A stretch of 64,000 nt of DNA from NCBI RefSeq assembly GCF_900110605.1, contig NZ_FOFI01000003.1:620001-684000 (forward strand). The letters are read 5' to 3'. Shown piece by piece: positions 44,001 through 52,014 of this stretch. Numbering within the stretch: the stretch's first letter is position 1; each line of letters begins with the position of its first letter. This stretch comes from Epilithonimonas lactis (lineage in GTDB: Bacteria > Bacteroidota > Bacteroidia > Flavobacteriales > Weeksellaceae). Below the pieces are notes generated by a model that did no database searches, had not been told where the DNA came from, and was given only the letters and a program-made list of their open reading frames with translations. A program made the position numbers and the translations under genes.

Positions 44001-45416
44001 CTTACCCTCAACACCTACTAACGTTAAAATAGGAATGTAGACAATCAAAATAATAATCTCCCCAAATGCTGCGCTGCTTCTGATTTTAGAAGCTGAAAGA
44101 AATACCTCTTCATCCATCTCAGACTGGGTAAGAAGACGTGTTGTTTTCCGCAATCCTAAGTGATGAAGAGTCGCTTCAACAATAATAACAGCTCCGTCGA
44201 CAATTAATCCAAAATCAATCGCCCCTAAACTCATTAAGTTGGCACTTACTCCGAAAACGTTCATCATTCCCAAAGCAAAGAGTAAGGACAACGGAATGGC
44301 AGATGCCACAATAAGACCGGCTCGTAAATTACCGAGAAATACTACCAGCACAAAAATCACTATCAACGCTCCTTCGATAAGATTTTTCTCGACAGTATCA
44401 ATAGCTCTGCCAACTAGATTAGTTCTGTCTAAATAAGGCTCAATAATCACATCAGTAGGTAAAGATTTTTGAATAGTTGGTATTTTTTCTTTGATTAATT
44501 GCACTACCTCATTACTATTAGCACCTTTAAGCATCATCACCACTCCACCTACAGCATCCACCTCACCATTAAATGTCATGGCACCATATCGAACCGCACT
44601 TCCCAAACGAACCTCAGCAACATCTTTAATGAATATAGGCACACTCCCTGTTTCATTTTTAACTACAACATTCCCAACATCTTCAAGAGAGGTCACAAGT
44701 CCAATTCCACGGATAAAATAAGCATTAGGCTTTTTGTCAATGTAGGCTCCGCCTGTGTTCTGATTATTTTTTTCAAGAGCTGCAAAAATATCAGAAATAC
44801 TAACTCCCATCGCTCGTAGACGATCAGGGTTAACAGCGACCTCATATTGTTTTAGCTGTCCTCCGAAGCTGTTAATCTCTGCAACTCCGGGAGTACCATT
44901 AAGCTGTCTTCGAACGATCCAGTCCTGCATTGTACGAAGTTCTTTGGAATCGTATTTTTTCTCACTTCCTTTCTTTGGATGAAGGATGTATTGATATACT
45001 TCCCCAAGTCCTGTACTTACCGGAGCCAACTCTGGTGTGCCAATTCCTTTTGGAATTTCTTCAGCAGCCTGCTTCAGCTTTTCACTGATCAATTGGCGGG
45101 CAAAATAAACGTCAACCTCTTCTTTAAATACAACAGTGATTACAGACAAACCGAATCGTGAAATACTTCTGGTCTCCTCAATATCAGGAACATTAGCAAT
45201 ACTCTGTTCTATAGGGAATGTCACCAACTGTTCAACTTCCTGACCGGCCAAAGTAGGACATACCGTGATTATTTGAACCTGATTGTTGGTGATGTCGGGT
45301 GTGGCATCGATCGGAAGTTTGGTTGCGCTCCAAACTCCCCAAATAATCAACAACAAGGTCATTATACCAATGACAATCTTGTTCTTGATGCTAAATCTTA
45401 TGATTTTATCTAACAT
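41052..45416 (-). CDS. czcA: Fused heavy-metal RND efflux pump and TolC-type outer-membrane channel (CzcA-CzcC)
   Basis: About 1454 residues from the ATG at 45416; the frame extends to a TTG at 45461, but MLDKIIRFSIKNK is the usual CzcA start. The first ~1035 residues are the proton-driven RND pump. The helix-4 signature DFGLIVDGAVIIVEA matches the heavy-metal class that handles Zn, Co and Cd. After a hydrophobic segment with a signal-peptide-like end (LVLGFLFIGQTFNAQ), the last ~400 residues are a TolC-like outer-membrane factor with two repeat halves (TVEEATSIALTNNN, QKGEINLLLKQNEV). The join is open with no stop in between, so this is a true fusion or a polyprotein cut after secretion. Confidence 0.93.
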   Translation of the reverse strand: MLDKIIRFSIKNKIVIGIMTLLLIIWGVWSATKLPIDATPDITNNQVQIITVCPTLAGQEVEQLVTFPIEQSIANVPDIEETRSISRFGLSVITVVFKEEVDVYFARQLISEKLKQAAEEIPKGIGTPELAPVSTGLGEVYQYILHPKKGSEKKYDSKELRTMQDWIVRRQLNGTPGVAEINSFGGQLKQYEVAVNPDRLRAMGVSISDIFAALEKNNQNTGGAYIDKKPNAYFIRGIGLVTSLEDVGNVVVKNETGSVPIFIKDVAEVRLGSAVRYGAMTFNGEVDAVGGVVMMLKGANSNEVVQLIKEKIPTIQKSLPTDVIIEPYLDRTNLVGRAIDTVEKNLIEGALIVIFVLVVFLGNLRAGLIVASAIPLSLLFALGMMNVFGVSANLMSLGAIDFGLIVDGAVIIVEATLHHLGLRKTTRLLTQSEMDEEVFLSASKIRSSAAFGEIIILIVYIPILTLVGVEGKMFTPMAKTVGFAIFGALILSLTYIPMMSALFLSKKISHKENFSDKMMNRLQKIYQPLLEKALKVKYWLVSVTVALFAVSLFIFGRMGGEFIPQLQEGDFAFHCILPQGSSLSQSIETSMQASRLIKQFDEVKMVVGKTGAAEVPTDPMPPEATDMMVILKPQSEWKTKKSYDELADEISEKLEAIPGVFFEKNQPIQMRFNELMTGIRQDVAVKIFGENLDSLAIYADKTAKIIQSVNGASAPQIERVSGLPQINVEYDRTRMANYGLNIEDVNTAVSTAFAGQAAGQVFENERRFDLVVRLDSLHRTSIDDVNNLMVSTKTGIQIPLSQVSNINYKLGPAQISREAGKRRIVIGFNVKGRDVESVVEEIQQKLNKEKLPSGYYYTYGGQFENLKAASKRLTIAVPVSLFLIFMLLYFTFGSLKQAALIFTAIPMSAIGGIFALMLRGMPFSISAGIGFIALFGVAVLNGIVLIGTFNELEKEGETNILKRVMEGTKTRLRPVLMTATVASLGFLPMAISTGAGAEVQKPLATVVIGGLVTATFLTLFVLPMLYIIFSTKLKIKKPSGNKPLTAVLVLGFLFIGQTFNAQQGTPVTVEEATSIALTNNNLMRSKDLDIKVTEALKPTAKELPKMSLDAQLGQYNSKKFDQSFSISQSIPFPTLFKARRELIAEQIKGKQINKEISVNELARQVRTYYYQIEYLQFNQSKLKNLDSLYQDFIRIATVRFKSGDIKKIEINTAETQKGEINLLLKQNEVYLNNAYKNLKTLLNTSGDISVPYNTNYEPLKANYVFDSASIANHPTVRSYYQEMTIAEKNKNVERSLGLPDFSIGYTNQSLIGTQTINGMDRNFNAGNRFHAATIGVTIPLTFGATKARMQSWEFQKQVAESNAKLQQKQLEAQLENALNQYQQDVEQYNYYINQAIPNAEKIAKAGQLGYKTGEISYVEYLFALQTSTNIQLKYLESIQQVNQSVITINSIINK

Positions 45417-45575
45417 GAGAATATAATTTTTATTGAATGTCACAACTACCTTTTGGAACAACTATTTGTTCTAAAAATCGAGCGACAAAAATGAGTAAGA
45501 ATACAACGCAATGCTATTGCAATGTTTCCATAACTGTTTTGACGAAAGACAATTCTTCCGTCTGATTAACAAAAA

Positions 45576-45905
45576 TTATATTTTAGGAGGTTGCCATATC
45601 TGATCGTACACCAAATATGCAAAGTCATTCTTTATGAAAAGAATTTTTTTAGAATAGTACTCTTTTATCTGTTTACGATATTCTAAAACAGGATTTATTT
45701 TGAGCGAAGTAACGCTGATTCTGCAGCAATTACAATAACAAAAAGGAGAACAAGAATCTGTTTTTGAATGAGCATCGTTTTGCTCAGATTTTATATAGGA
45801 ATATGATACATTTTCATTTTTTGATTGCGCTTTTGCAACATCCATGCATGGCATTAATGATAATGCCATGAAGTAGACTGTAAAAAGCAATCTTAGAAAA
45901 TTCAT
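45576..45905 (-). CDS. DUF6660 family small secreted Cys-rich protein
   Basis: 109 residues with a signal peptide (MNFLRLLFTVYFMALSLMPCMDVAKAQ), a His/Asp/Ser stretch, a cysteine cluster SCSPFCYCNCC (about 52-62) and the conserved end YDQIWQPPKI. This architecture matches small proteins found directly upstream of Czc-type efflux genes in Bacteroidetes (DUF6660). The cysteines may bind metal in the periplasm, but the function is not established. It is the first gene of the metal-resistance run, and 159 bases separate it from the czcA start. Confidence 0.8.
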   Translation of the reverse strand: MNFLRLLFTVYFMALSLMPCMDVAKAQSKNENVSYSYIKSEQNDAHSKTDSCSPFCYCNCCRISVTSLKINPVLEYRKQIKEYYSKKILFIKNDFAYLVYDQIWQPPKI

Positions 45906-45909
45906 GCGA

Positions 45910-45917
45910 CAAAGTTA
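45910..45917 (-). promoter_or_regulatory. -7 promoter box TAACTTTG only 4 bases upstream of the DUF6660 start
   Basis: TAACTTTG on the minus strand fits TAnnTTTG. The ATG begins 4 bases after it, so transcription from this box would start at or very near the start codon, giving a leaderless mRNA. Further upstream the sequence is almost pure A+T. Confidence 0.45.
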
Positions 45918-46098
45918 ATTATTTTATATTTATAAATATATATTAAATTTTATCTATTTTTTTAAAATTTATTACTAACAAGACTTTTAAAAAAAATTAT
46001 TTATACTACAGTATCTTACAAAGCACAAATCTCTTTTAATAATCCGTACTAAACAATCAATATAAATATATCTTACTAAGCTATATACAAATAAATAA

Positions 46099-49000
46099 CT
46101 ACCTTCTTCGGACAACATTCTGAAAATTATCTAAGTAAATATTCTCTTTTTGGTTTAATACTTTATCTATAAAATCTACTGTTGTTAAATTGTTATATAA
46201 AACTGTATTTTCCCTCGCTCTTTCTCTCACATAATTTCTATTTTCATTCGCTTTAAGCTGTTCCTCTTTTTCTATTCTGTATTGAACTACTAAATTTTCT
46301 CTAACTGCTGGAAGCTCTTCCAGCTTTTTATCCAGTTCCGCAATTTTATCTTCAGTCATTTTGGTTTGATATTCAATTTGAGTAACATCTATTCCTTTCT
46401 GAGCTAAATTTTCAATTACTTCTTGTACTTGAACTTTATGAAGTTCAATTGTTTTTTGATATGATGGTAATTGGGTTGCCCAATATTCAGCATTTGCATC
46501 GCCATTTTTCGAATAGCCTTCAATTCTATTATATGAATGCTCGGCTTGGGTTACCAATTCTTTTACTTTCAAAACATCTTCATATTTTCTCAGAACAAAT
46601 GCACTATCGGCCAAATGTTTATTTTTTTCACTTTCAATCTTCTTTTTAATGAGTTCGATTTCGATATTGGCTCTGGTTTCGGGATTGGTAATGATGGAGG
46701 TTTTTAATTCTTGAGTCCTGATGTCTGAAATATCCAAAACATCGGCTCCTTTTTTCATTGCTTCTAAATATCTTGCCTGTTTGGATTGCAGTTTTTGAAG
46801 CATAAACACATCAATACTGTCATTGGTCAGCATAAAATTAACCCGCACATTTTCGTTCTTGTTTCCTTGCCTCCAGGCTCGTCCTTCCACTTGTCGGAGT
46901 GACGTAAAATTATATGGCAACGTAAGCATATAAACATCGGTTGTGTTTTCCTGAAGGTTCATTCCTTCCTGAATGGCTTCACTTCCAATAACTACTTTTA
47001 TTTTTCCTTCATTAAAATCATTTTGAATAGAAATTCTTTGGTTTTTATTGGTCGCCCCGGTAATGATTCCGATTTCTTCGGGTTTGTAACCAATTTCTGT
47101 TATGAGATATTCTTTTATTTTTGGAAACTGAGCAACTGCTAATTCAGAATACACAATTTGTCCTGAGTCAGGAAGATCTTTTTTGTTCTGCCTTATCAAA
47201 TCCATCGTGTCTTTTAACTTCGGAGAATTTTCTATGAATTTTTTTATTGAAGGTTCTTCGCCATCATAAAATGGCGATAAATACGGTGAAATAGCAATCA
47301 ATCTGGCATTGAGAATATGTGTTAAAATTGCTCCTTTTTCAGTCTCACTGAAATTTTCATTGAGCAGCTCATACTGTTCTCTTGTGAGATCATTCTGTTC
47401 AATTTTATATTCTTTGTTAATTTTGTTGGGACGAATTAATTCAGGATTGTCTTCTTCTCCTTTTATATCAATGAATTCCGAAAGTAATTGTTGAAACAGC
47501 GAATTATTTTTAAATCTCCGAACGTTGGCTTTAAATTTCACATCACCCTTTGCATCAATTTCCATATCATTATCCGCTTCCATAAAGGTCTCGAAGAAAG
47601 TATTGACGTTGAAATATCCCGATTCTTCTAATCTTTTATTTGCTATTAAAGAAAGAATGGAATAATATTCCAAAGGCTTGTTGGTAAAAGGCGTTGCGGA
47701 AAGCAAGGTCACATTTCTTCCGTCGTTTTTGTCTTGAATGTACTGAGCTGCCATCCAGGTATTGATTCCCAGTTTGGAAGTCTGTTGGTTTTGACTTCTA
47801 AAATCGGACGCAAATCTTCGGTCCTCAATTTTTACTTTTCCTACAATATGATTGGCATTGTGAACTTCGTCGTAAGTCAAATGGTCGAATCCAAAATCTT
47901 CCCAGTCATAGATTTTACCACGCTTCATTTTTCCCTCAATCTCCTTTTCTTTCTGAAACTCAATTTGGAGGTCTCTTTCGGTATTGGTAACGCCCTTCAT
48001 TTCACTTGCAGAGATGTAACTGAATTTTGACGAAAGTTCTTCGGTTATTTCTGATGAAAATCCAATATTGTTAAAACCTTCATAAGTAACGATGGTTATT
48101 TCTCCGTCTTTATTATCAAATTTTGAAAGGTCATAATCTTTCCCCAAATTCCCTAAAACATTAACTTTCGCGTTGGGAATCGTTTCAAAAATCGTTTCCA
48201 CCCATTGTTTCATAATGCTGTCATTCGGAACTACGATGATTGGTCTTTTCGCATTTCCTCTTTCCATTGCTTCGTGCATTGAAAGGATTCCGGACAATGT
48301 TTTTCCATAACCCACTTCGTGCGCTAAAAGTCCTACGCCTTTTGTGGTCTGTCTTCCGATTCCCGCCTTCTGAACCTCTGCTAATCTAAATTCCTTTCCT
48401 TTGAAATTCTTATGAATCTTTGAAAACAATGGGAATTTAGAATAATCCGGAACGTGGATGTTATTGTAATTGCGGTTAAAATCTTTTACAAAACGAGTTC
48501 TAATGTCATCTGATAATTCTTCACGTACAAATTTGTAAAACAAATCATTCGCAGCAGCTTTTCGTCTTTCTCTGACTAACGCATTTCGCTCTTTATCGCT
48601 TCCTGTAACCGTTTCATTATCTACAAAGCTTCGCACTTCCCAAGCTGAAGAACCCGCAAAGGCTTCACTTGACAAAGTGCCTACAAAGTCTTTGAATCTT
48701 TCCGCAAGATTGTAATCTACAATGACTGATTCGGTACGTTTTGTAATATGATTATATTGGTCTTTTTCTATTTGGCCTAACTCAAATTTGTGCACGAACT
48801 CGTGGTTCGGACTGATATAAATTTCATCTAAAGATTTCGCTTTTGGTAGAACATTTTCTAATAATGCTTTTTGTTTTTCGTACTGATTTTCCGTTCCACC
48901 AACAGCATTTTTATCTGCAAAATCTTTTTCGAGCTGCTCTAACTTCGCATAAATATTTCCTTCTGCATAATAAAAATCGTGAATCCAAACTCCATCAGAA

Positions 49001-51258
49001 TAATTTGAAAATTTGGAATGTTTTTCGTGATTGTTGAGCGTTCCATCGTAAGATGTATCTCTGAATGCTTCAATTTGTTCTTTCGTAATGTTTGAACTAT
49101 TTTGCAAGGAAGTATTTACAATTTCATCCTGTTTGGAGAATTGATATTTTAAAATTCCTTTCTTTATGGAAGGCTCCGTTTGGACTTTATATTCCTTCTC
49201 AGTTCTCGTATTGTGAATAGAAATTATTCTATCACTTTTTTCTATCAATTCTTTTAATTTTTCTTCTGAAAACGATGCTGGTTTTGTGATTAAATCTTCG
49301 CGCAGTTTTTCATACTTTCTTATTTCAGTCGTAATGGTGGGAGATTTAAACTTGATGTTATTGAGTTTAGAAAGTACCAATTCAATTTTTTCTTGAGTTT
49401 CTGTTAAATTCAACTCATCTATTTTCTCCGCAATAATTTCTTTTTTTACAGGAACTTTTGTAACAGAATTGGACTCAGTATTTTCTAAAAACAAATCTTC
49501 AAAAAGATTTCCGATTCTCTCGGTTTCTTTTTTATTTTTAAATTGTTCAATCTTAAAGAGAGCTTCATCCAAATTTCCGTGGATATAATTTTCCAAACGC
49601 CCAAAACGATTGGTTTTCTCACGGTTTTCCCCGAGAACTCTTGTGTGATTATTTTCAAAATATTTGGAAATATCCGCAGAAATCTGGTGATTGTTTTTTT
49701 TGAGAATGATAATATCCGTTCCGATTTGTGTTCCTGCAAAAGCGCCATTGGGTAAACGGAAACCTTCCAAAACACTAGCATTCTGTAAATTCTTTTGTCG
49801 GTTGAGCCAACCTGATGGAAGAACCATCGCCAAAACGCCGTTGGGTTTCAAAGAATCTAATGACCGTTTAACAAAATAATCTTCGTATTTTGAAATTTTA
49901 GGTTCTTCGCCTAATCCTTTGTAAAGCCCACGATGTTCGCCATAAGGCGGATTTCCGATGACCAAATCATATCTTTCTGAAAAATCTTTTGAGTCTTTTT
50001 TATTACCTCTGTCATCAATAAATTCAGTTTCAAACGAACGAAGGTTGATCTCGACTTCGGGATGTAGAATTTTTGCAATTTTCGCCGTGGTTTCGTTGAT
50101 TTCAAAGCCTGTAATTTTAGAATTTACAGATAATTCGCGAGTGGCATAGATAAAATTTCCTGTACCAACGCTGGGTTCTAAAACAGAAATTTCTTTTTGA
50201 GTTTTGAAATGGTCTTTGATTAAATTGCGGACTGCATCGACAATTTTATCTTGTGTGTAATATTCATCTAAAATCCCTCTGCCTTCTTTTGCGGTTCCGC
50301 CACTTTGGAATTGATTGCAGATTTCTTTTAAATCATCCGTGACTTTCAGATTTTCTTTGAGAAGAATTCTGTTGTCATTAGAAACAAAACAAGCTGCAGA
50401 AACTACTTCCGCAACTTGTTCATTATTAAGTTTTCGCCCTTTATATTTTGAAATGAGAACATCTAGCTCTACCTTATTTGTTGAATTTTCACTTACCTCG
50501 GAAGGTCTTCTATCGGATCTTCTTCTATCGGATATAGCTCTCCCGGATACGATTCCGCCCAAGGAATATTCTCTTCCCTCATTTTTTTCATCATTTTGCG
50601 GTTGTGTTCCTCCATTGGATCCTCTTCCTCGGTTTCGGTTTCCCAAATCGCTCCGTTCTGTGCCTGCAAGTCCATTTCCAGCATTGTTGCTGCCCACTGC
50701 TTGTCCGCTTTCGTAACTTCCGTTTTGCTCGGATTGGATTTTTGAGCCAAGTTCTCCAGTGTTTTGTTCAGGTGTTCCGTTTCCCACTTGCTGAGGATCG
50801 GATGTTGTTCCGGATTCAATTGCATTGCTTTCATTTTCAGAAATTTTTGGTTCAACTAAATTAGTATTTTTATCTTGAAAATTGAGTTTATTCTCTAAAT
50901 ATTCGGTCAGGTCTTGATTCCCATTTTCAGAAATTTCATACAACGGACGAACGTCTTTGATATTTTTGCCATTAAATTCTGTAAGAATTTTTCTGGTTAT
51001 TGCATTTCCTGTTCTGTCCCCGCTCAGACATAAAAACATTTTGCCATCATAATTCTGGTATCTATTGAGGAACTTTTTGCTATTGGAACCGGAATTTAAG
51101 GTAATAATTGTTCTATTATTGACTTGCTTGTTCAATTGAAGAAGCTCCAAGAATGAAAGCATATCCTTACTGTTTGTGAAAACAATAAGTTCCTTTTTAT
51201 TTCCTTCAACTACAGAAATGTCATCATTTATCTCATTAAAAAAATCTTCATCTTTCAC
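46099..51258 (-). CDS. Toprim / N6-adenine DNA methylase / SF2 helicase fusion protein of the conjugative element
   Basis: 1719 residues from a GTG at 51258 that overlaps the preceding stop (GTGA). Residues ~20-130 look like a toprim fold (LCLSGDRTGNAITRKIL). A low-complexity Ser/Asn/Gly linker follows. The methylase has motif I VLEPSVGTGNFIYA (about 361) and motif IV VIGNPPYGEH (about 436). The helicase has Walker A EVGYGKTLSG (about 982), DEVH (about 1131), LLSATPFTNKP (about 1188), EAIQEGMNLQ and motif VI QVEGRAWRQGN (about 1463). A coiled-coil tail ends the protein. Large methylase-helicases like this are typical of Bacteroidetes ICEs; likely roles are protecting or processing the transferred DNA. 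Confidence 0.88.
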   Translation of the reverse strand: MKDEDFFNEINDDISVVEGNKKELIVFTNSKDMLSFLELLQLNKQVNNRTIITLNSGSNSKKFLNRYQNYDGKMFLCLSGDRTGNAITRKILTEFNGKNIKDVRPLYEISENGNQDLTEYLENKLNFQDKNTNLVEPKISENESNAIESGTTSDPQQVGNGTPEQNTGELGSKIQSEQNGSYESGQAVGSNNAGNGLAGTERSDLGNRNRGRGSNGGTQPQNDEKNEGREYSLGGIVSGRAISDRRRSDRRPSEVSENSTNKVELDVLISKYKGRKLNNEQVAEVVSAACFVSNDNRILLKENLKVTDDLKEICNQFQSGGTAKEGRGILDEYYTQDKIVDAVRNLIKDHFKTQKEISVLEPSVGTGNFIYATRELSVNSKITGFEINETTAKIAKILHPEVEINLRSFETEFIDDRGNKKDSKDFSERYDLVIGNPPYGEHRGLYKGLGEEPKISKYEDYFVKRSLDSLKPNGVLAMVLPSGWLNRQKNLQNASVLEGFRLPNGAFAGTQIGTDIIILKKNNHQISADISKYFENNHTRVLGENREKTNRFGRLENYIHGNLDEALFKIEQFKNKKETERIGNLFEDLFLENTESNSVTKVPVKKEIIAEKIDELNLTETQEKIELVLSKLNNIKFKSPTITTEIRKYEKLREDLITKPASFSEEKLKELIEKSDRIISIHNTRTEKEYKVQTEPSIKKGILKYQFSKQDEIVNTSLQNSSNITKEQIEAFRDTSYDGTLNNHEKHSKFSNYSDGVWIHDFYYAEGNIYAKLEQLEKDFADKNAVGGTENQYEKQKALLENVLPKAKSLDEIYISPNHEFVHKFELGQIEKDQYNHITKRTESVIVDYNLAERFKDFVGTLSSEAFAGSSAWEVRSFVDNETVTGSDKERNALVRERRKAAANDLFYKFVREELSDDIRTRFVKDFNRNYNNIHVPDYSKFPLFSKIHKNFKGKEFRLAEVQKAGIGRQTTKGVGLLAHEVGYGKTLSGILSMHEAMERGNAKRPIIVVPNDSIMKQWVETIFETIPNAKVNVLGNLGKDYDLSKFDNKDGEITIVTYEGFNNIGFSSEITEELSSKFSYISASEMKGVTNTERDLQIEFQKEKEIEGKMKRGKIYDWEDFGFDHLTYDEVHNANHIVGKVKIEDRRFASDFRSQNQQTSKLGINTWMAAQYIQDKNDGRNVTLLSATPFTNKPLEYYSILSLIANKRLEESGYFNVNTFFETFMEADNDMEIDAKGDVKFKANVRRFKNNSLFQQLLSEFIDIKGEEDNPELIRPNKINKEYKIEQNDLTREQYELLNENFSETEKGAILTHILNARLIAISPYLSPFYDGEEPSIKKFIENSPKLKDTMDLIRQNKKDLPDSGQIVYSELAVAQFPKIKEYLITEIGYKPEEIGIITGATNKNQRISIQNDFNEGKIKVVIGSEAIQEGMNLQENTTDVYMLTLPYNFTSLRQVEGRAWRQGNKNENVRVNFMLTNDSIDVFMLQKLQSKQARYLEAMKKGADVLDISDIRTQELKTSIITNPETRANIEIELIKKKIESEKNKHLADSAFVLRKYEDVLKVKELVTQAEHSYNRIEGYSKNGDANAEYWATQLPSYQKTIELHKVQVQEVIENLAQKGIDVTQIEYQTKMTEDKIAELDKKLEELPAVRENLVVQYRIEKEEQLKANENRNYVRERARENTVLYNNLTTVDFIDKVLNQKENIYLDNFQNVVRRR

Positions 51259-51935
51259 TTTTTTCTGTTTTTTATGAAGTGGTTAAATTCAAAAATTTCT
51301 TTGGCTTCACTGTCCCAGTTTTTTCTTGATATTAATTGAAGCGTCACGAATATGTCCGTCTTTTTATTGTAAGAATCAATCCTTTCGAGCCTTCCGTGGT
51401 AGTCCTTTTCCGCGTGTTTGTAAATAGAGTACGGTAAAATAGTATCCGTTGGATAAATGTAAAACCGGGTGTACATCCAAGGTGAGTTGATTTCAAATCG
51501 TTTGTATTTTTTCTTAAACAAAACCGTATCATTCAGATTTTTTCTGTTTCTGTAATTGGGGATTTTTTCCTGAGAAAACAATGTTCCTCCTTTTTTCTTT
51601 TCAACCGAAAGCGGCTTTTGTTTCTTTATGATGTCTGACAGAATAATTTTGCCGGGATTTTCATTTTCAATAGTATAGCACAATGAATCTTTAATGAAAT
51701 AAATCTGTTGGGTTATTTCGGGAGCATCAACATCCGGAATCCTTTCTATTATGGAATCTCCTGAATAATTAAGGCTTGACAAATGAAAACTTTGGATATT
51801 GTTCAGATTTTTGGAAACATCAAAATATACATTGGAGACAACATCGATTCCTCCTTTTTCGGATTTGATTTCTTTGTGGCAGGAAGTGCTTACAAAAAGA
51901 AAAAACAAGCTGGGTAGTATTAAAAGTTTTTTCAT
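51255..51935 (-). CDS. Lipoprotein of unknown function in the conjugation operon
   Basis: 226 residues with a type II signal peptide (MKKLLILPSLFFLFVSTSC, Cys 19). The mature part is beta-rich and charged, with no recognised domain. It lies between the toprim-methylase-helicase gene (4-base overlap) and the unknown 661-residue gene, so it belongs to the element. Lipoproteins at such positions can act in surface exclusion or in assembly of the transfer apparatus, but no motif here supports either. Confidence 0.75.
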   Translation of the reverse strand: MKKLLILPSLFFLFVSTSCHKEIKSEKGGIDVVSNVYFDVSKNLNNIQSFHLSSLNYSGDSIIERIPDVDAPEITQQIYFIKDSLCYTIENENPGKIILSDIIKKQKPLSVEKKKGGTLFSQEKIPNYRNRKNLNDTVLFKKKYKRFEINSPWMYTRFYIYPTDTILPYSIYKHAEKDYHGRLERIDSYNKKTDIFVTLQLISRKNWDSEAKEIFEFNHFIKNRKK

Positions 51936-52014
51936 AGATATAGGGTTTAAAAAAGCGGCAGCCTAATTAATTTGACTTACCGCTGGGAAATAAATGATTG
52001 GTTGTAAGTGTTAT

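Noticed and set aside
45417-45461. N-terminal extension of czcA from a TTG
   Set aside because: The family start is MLDKIIRF at 45416; the extra residues have no counterpart in the family.
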